Assembly (NCBI GenBank): GCA_009869945.1
Contig: WIXG01000808.1
Coordinates: 1-20,353 of the forward strand
DNA length: 20,353 bases
Direction of reading: 5' to 3'
Source of the DNA: Mesaphorura yosii
Lineage: Eukaryota; Arthropoda; Collembola; Poduromorpha; Tullbergiidae
In this document: positions 17,272 to 20,353 of the stretch, one piece after another
Layout of the letters: each line of letters starts with the position of its first letter
Numbering within the stretch: the stretch's first letter is position 1
The notes under the pieces: model-generated
The model's input: the letters and a program-made list of their open reading frames with translations, nothing else
The model's database searches: none
What the model was told of the DNA's origin: nothing
Made by a program: the position numbers and the translations under genes

Positions 17272-18597
17272 TCATTTTCGTGTGGCAAACCCCACGCGAT
17301 TGTTTCCCTTGTCAAACACGGTGTAATAAGGGCGCATAAACACGTCGCCAAGAATCCATTCAAAGCCCGCACTACTCAGCGTCTCGCCACCGCCACTGAA
17401 GCCAAGAACGCAGACGCTGACTATGTTGATGACGTACTGCGCAGGCGTGAGCGGGTACGAGACTCCGCTGATCGTAAAGACAATGCTGGGCAGCTTCGAA
17501 AGGCTTGCACATGAAACCGTGTACACTCCAGCGCTCGAGTTGTATTTGGCGCCCGCCAGGCTCGCAATCTTGTTGACGACGGTGGTCGGGCCGATGATTA
17601 ACGAGGTCCCGGAATCGAGAACGGCGCCGCAGTTCCCGCCACATCCGATCGCCTGCCCACCTCCGCCAGAAACGTTCTGCATGGCGATGACGTAGTACGT
17701 CTTGTGCGTGAGGGGCGCGTACTGAATGGAGCCAGTGTATTTTGTTGGGTCGACCCCGCCTAGAATTAGTTCACTGCCGAGGCCGTTTGTAGCCGTCGGT
17801 TGGTCCCTGTACACAAATGAGAGCCATATCAGGAGGCCGGTCCTTGCCTCAGGGTTCTGATGTGAACTTACAAGAGATAAAAAGAAAAAATCGGCTCAGA
17901 GAGCGCCCCCGAGCTGACCAGCGTGTCCAGCACCGTCGGTTTTCCAATGTTGGAGATGGACGCGTAGGCGAGCCCCATAATGCCATTGAAAGGAAGCGGA
18001 TTACTATCAAATCCCTTTTCGCTTGTCGCCTGCGCGAAATATTGCCCCAGAGCCTTGAGCCCGCCTAGCGTAACCGTGTCCTGGCCTACGGCTCCTTTGA
18101 CCGTTGACCCGTCTCCGTATTTGATGCTAAATGAACTTCCGCTGTTGACGTACGACGTCGAAACCGCGCTGTTGAAGCGTGAGTTGGCCACGCATGCAGT
18201 GTTTGGGCACTTGATACTCCAAATCCACATGTCAGCAGAGCCCGAGTCAAAGTCGACGTAGTTGAAGTATTGCGTCGGTGTTCCGATCCCGACTTGGCCC
18301 AAGTAAACTGCATCTTGCTGGTTGTTTAGACCGACTTGGGTCAAGGTTCTGACCCAAGACCCGTCCGGGTTGCGGGCAGCGCGTCCGGTGAGTCGATCCT
18401 CAATTATTTGGAGTCGTTGGGATTTGATGCGGGTCAAAGGAATTCTGGAACGTGCAAAGTTTCTTAGGTTTTCATAATTTGTACGTCGAGTACCGAAGTT
18501 ATATCAAGACTCACTTAATTAGGCCATCCTCGGCTAGAGTACTCGTTGCGCCAAAGCAGACGCACAGGAGCAAGGCAAACACCCGAGCAGGAACCAT
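17272..18597 (-). CDS. Secreted pepsin-family (A1) aspartic peptidase
   Basis: Exons 18515-18597, 17872-18444 and 17272-17806 encode 396 residues. Splices are ATTAA|GTGAGT to CGTTCCAG|AATT and CTCTT|GTAAGT to GTGTACAG|GGAC. Residues 1-22 are a signal peptide (MVPARVFALLLCVCFGATST), followed by an A1-type propeptide (LIKIPLTRIKSQRL). The mature enzyme shows YLGQVGIGTPTQYF, the first catalytic site DFDSGSADMWIWS (D94), the flap KYGDGS (Y137), FNGIMGLAY, the second site VLDSGTSLIIGP (D283) and the closing WILGDVFMRPYYTVFDKGNN with GFA. Such enzymes cleave proteins at acid pH in the gut or lysosome. Both catalytic triplets are DSG rather than the commoner DTG. Ser can replace Thr here without abolishing activity, so the enzyme is probably functional. 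A polyadenylation signal lies downstream. Confidence 0.92.
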
Positions 18598-18723
18598 TTT
18601 GAGACAAAGTCCGTTTCCAAATGAACGCTTCGGGGACCTTTTCGGATGAAATGCGTCGTAAAAAGAGAAAGGCTGGAAATTACAAGTCGAAAATAGATTT
18701 CTCATTGCATAAAAAAGGAAAAG
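18598..18723. other. Spacer between peptidase start and ATPase 3' end
   Basis: Presumably holds the peptidase promoter and 5' untranslated region together with sequence beyond the ATPase transcript end. No distinct element was recognised. Confidence 0.35.
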
Positions 18724-18729
18724 TTTATT
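18724..18729 (-). terminator. Polyadenylation signal of the MgtA-like ATPase gene
   Basis: AATAAA on the minus strand 138 bases past the ATPase stop, an appropriate eukaryotic 3' end signal. Confidence 0.45.
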
Positions 18730-18866
18730 TCTGGATTCACATTTTTTAAAATAATTGTATCAATTCACAAGGAAATCACTGCATTACAACAAAATTTATG
18801 TTATTGCAAGTAGACCGAAAATAGACCGTGGTAGCGCCGCGGTCTATAGCGCCCTCCCATTTGTTT

Positions 18867-20353
18867 TTAGAACCATTCCTTAAATAAAGCCACGTAAAGT
18901 GTCTTGGCCGCCTGCGTGAGACAGAAATAGGCTCCAATGCAGCCCAGAATCCAAGTATACACACCCAGGTCAAGCTGGACCATATCGAGCCACACATGTA
19001 AGCCCGGCACGTACGGGAGCACCAGGGCCAGTCCTGTCACGGCCAGTGTGGTCCACACGACCGTCCCCGAAGCCCGCGTCCGGACAAAGGCCAGTTTGGG
19101 GCTCCGAATCATGTGAATGATTGAAATCTGAGTCAAGATGCCAAGCGTGAACCACGCCGTTTGAAAAAAGAGGACTTTGTCATGGTTGGCCGTCGACTGG
19201 ATTCCGTAGACGTAGTAAAGATAGGCAAACGTCGCGATGTCAAACAAGCTCGACCAGGGTCCGATGAAAGTCATGAAAGTGAGCACGGAACGCATCCGCC
19301 ATCGATGCGGGACCGCCAAAAACTCGGGATCGAGGCTGTCCCACGGAATTGACACTTGAGAAATGTCGTACAGCAAATTCTGTGTCAGGACGTGAATTGG
19401 CAGCATCGGCAGAAAAGAAAGCCAGGCGGAAGCGACCAGCATCGAGAAAATGTTGCCAAAATTTGAGCTCGTCGCCATGACGATGTACTTAAGCGTGTTT
19501 CCGTACGTACGCCGGCCTGCGATGACTGCATTCGCGACGACACACAAATCCTTGTCGAGCAGGATCATGTCGGCTGTTTGCTTGGCCACTTCGGCCCCGG
19601 TGTCGACCGAGATTCCAATGTCGGCTTCGTTCAGGGCGGGTGCGTCGTTGATTCCGTCGCCGAGGAAGCCGACGATGTGGTTCCCGTACTTGAGTGATCG
19701 CACGATGGCAGCCTTTTGAAGCGGTGTCACTTTGGCGAAGATCACGCCACCCTCGACGACGCGCTTAAACTCAGACTCGGAGCCAAGGCGGTCCAGTTCG
19801 GCGCCACACACGATTTGTTCGGGCTGAAGCGGGAGCCCGATGTCGGCGCAGATGCGAGCCGTCACGGCGGCCGAGTCGCCGGTCAGAACCTTAACGTGGA
19901 CCCCGAGTTCAAGCAGATGGCGCATGGCGGGAGTCGAGGAAGCCTTTGGCGGGTCGTCGAAGGAGAGAAAGCCGGCAAAGGTGAGCCCGGACTCGTCCAA
20001 TCGTCCGTGTTCCGTCTCCGCCACGACTTTGTACCCGACCGCGATCACACGAAGGCCTTTTCCGTTCAGATCGTTGTTTAGAATGAGAAGATTCATCCTC
20101 TCTTCATCCGTAAGAAGAATCCTTGCCTCCGCCCCGGGAAATTCAAAAGAAGCCGCGTCATAATCCTTGACTTCTCTTGTTCCTTTATTTGATTCGCTGT
20201 TGCAATGAACGTGAGTGCAAGCGGCCAACATTTCATCAACAGCGCCCTTTGAGATGAGAATCCTGCACAATCCTTGCTCTTGGACATGTTCCTTTGATTT
20301 CTTCTCGAGCAAGACGCTCATTCTTCGGCGTACAAAATCAAACGGCATCTCGT
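18867..20353 (-). CDS. MgtA-type magnesium P-type ATPase (3' part, continues beyond window)
   Basis: An uninterrupted frame of about 495 codons runs off the right edge; the N-terminal half, with the phosphorylated DKTGT site, lies outside. It enters in the nucleotide-binding domain (MPFDFVRRRMSVLL), then shows the hinge motifs LTGDSAAVTARICADIGL and FLGDGINDAPALNEADIGIS, and the P3B-type membrane half: KYIVMATSSNFGNIFSMLVA, FLPMLPIHVLTQNLLYDISQ, WDSLDPEFL and IGPWSSLFDIATFA, ending at FKEWF as bacterial MgtA/MgtB do. MgtA/B import Mg2+ down or across the membrane with ATP hydrolysis. Animals normally lack this subfamily, so bacterial origin by horizontal transfer is inferred. No intron is present in the visible 1.5 kb, unlike the neighbours. 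It sits downstream of nothing else on its strand except the window edge, and a eukaryotic polyadenylation signal follows. Confidence 0.9.
   Translation of the reverse strand, partial: EMPFDFVRRRMSVLLEKKSKEHVQEQGLCRILISKGAVDEMLAACTHVHCNSESNKGTREVKDYDAASFEFPGAEARILLTDEERMNLLILNNDLNGKGLRVIAVGYKVVAETEHGRLDESGLTFAGFLSFDDPPKASSTPAMRHLLELGVHVKVLTGDSAAVTARICADIGLPLQPEQIVCGAELDRLGSESEFKRVVEGGVIFAKVTPLQKAAIVRSLKYGNHIVGFLGDGINDAPALNEADIGISVDTGAEVAKQTADMILLDKDLCVVANAVIAGRRTYGNTLKYIVMATSSNFGNIFSMLVASAWLSFLPMLPIHVLTQNLLYDISQVSIPWDSLDPEFLAVPHRWRMRSVLTFMTFIGPWSSLFDIATFAYLYYVYGIQSTANHDKVLFFQTAWFTLGILTQISIIHMIRSPKLAFVRTRASGTVVWTTLAVTGLALVLPYVPGLHVWLDMVQLDLGVYTWILGCIGAYFCLTQAAKTLYVALFKEWF

Noticed and set aside
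18867..20353. ATPase as bacterial contamination in the assembly
   Set aside because: The same window carries intron-bearing animal genes close by and an AATAAA follows the stop; transfer into the genome is the simpler reading, subject to read-level confirmation.

Overview
This is a eukaryotic nuclear window, almost certainly from an invertebrate animal. Genes are split by short GT-AG introns (mostly 65-100 nt), coding exons are GC-richer than the surrounding AT-rich, TTAATTAA-rich DNA, and the families include an insect-type chemoreceptor, a claudin-like protein, a phospholipid scramblase and a pepsin-family peptidase. A hexapod such as a springtail is my best guess at the source, with low confidence. 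No bacterial operons, tRNA, rRNA or CRISPR were recognised.

Left part (1-6310): an accessory region of repeats and chemoreceptor genes. A decayed, GATCAC-rich inverted-repeat element lies at about 610-2057. It contains a Myb/SANT-like ORF fragment and a second, smaller inverted-repeat insertion. A chemoreceptor cluster follows: a C-terminal fragment on the minus strand (2356-2853), a broken plus-strand paralogue (3025-3270), one intact gene (3572-5433) and another broken plus-strand paralogue (5856-6117). The intact gene's only intron carries a 452-bp hAT-like MITE with a perfect 8-bp target duplication.

Middle (6315-11742): three well-built genes. A minus-strand phospholipid scramblase is followed by a minus-strand Golgi-type membrane protein of about 709 residues. 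That protein fuses a SAM-methyltransferase-like domain to a GT8 glucoside-xylosyltransferase domain, and the junction lies inside a single exon. Divergent from it is UDP-glucose 4-epimerase (GALE). The epimerase and the fusion protein share one roughly 550-bp intergenic region and both act on nucleotide sugars.

Right (12100-20353): a Helitron remnant and a small zinc-ribbon ORF (minus), a broken C2H2 zinc-finger gene (plus), a four-exon claudin-like gene (plus), a SET-domain gene interrupted by an in-frame stop (minus), an aspartic peptidase with DSG in place of DTG at both catalytic sites (minus), and at the edge the intron-free 3' part of a bacterial-type MgtA magnesium P-type ATPase (minus), which is a horizontal-transfer candidate.

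The most notable points are the methyltransferase-xylosyltransferase fusion and the MgtA-type ATPase embedded among intron-bearing animal genes. Exon boundaries were placed by eye from reading-frame continuity, GT/AG signals and remembered family sequence patterns; no alignment or expression data were available.
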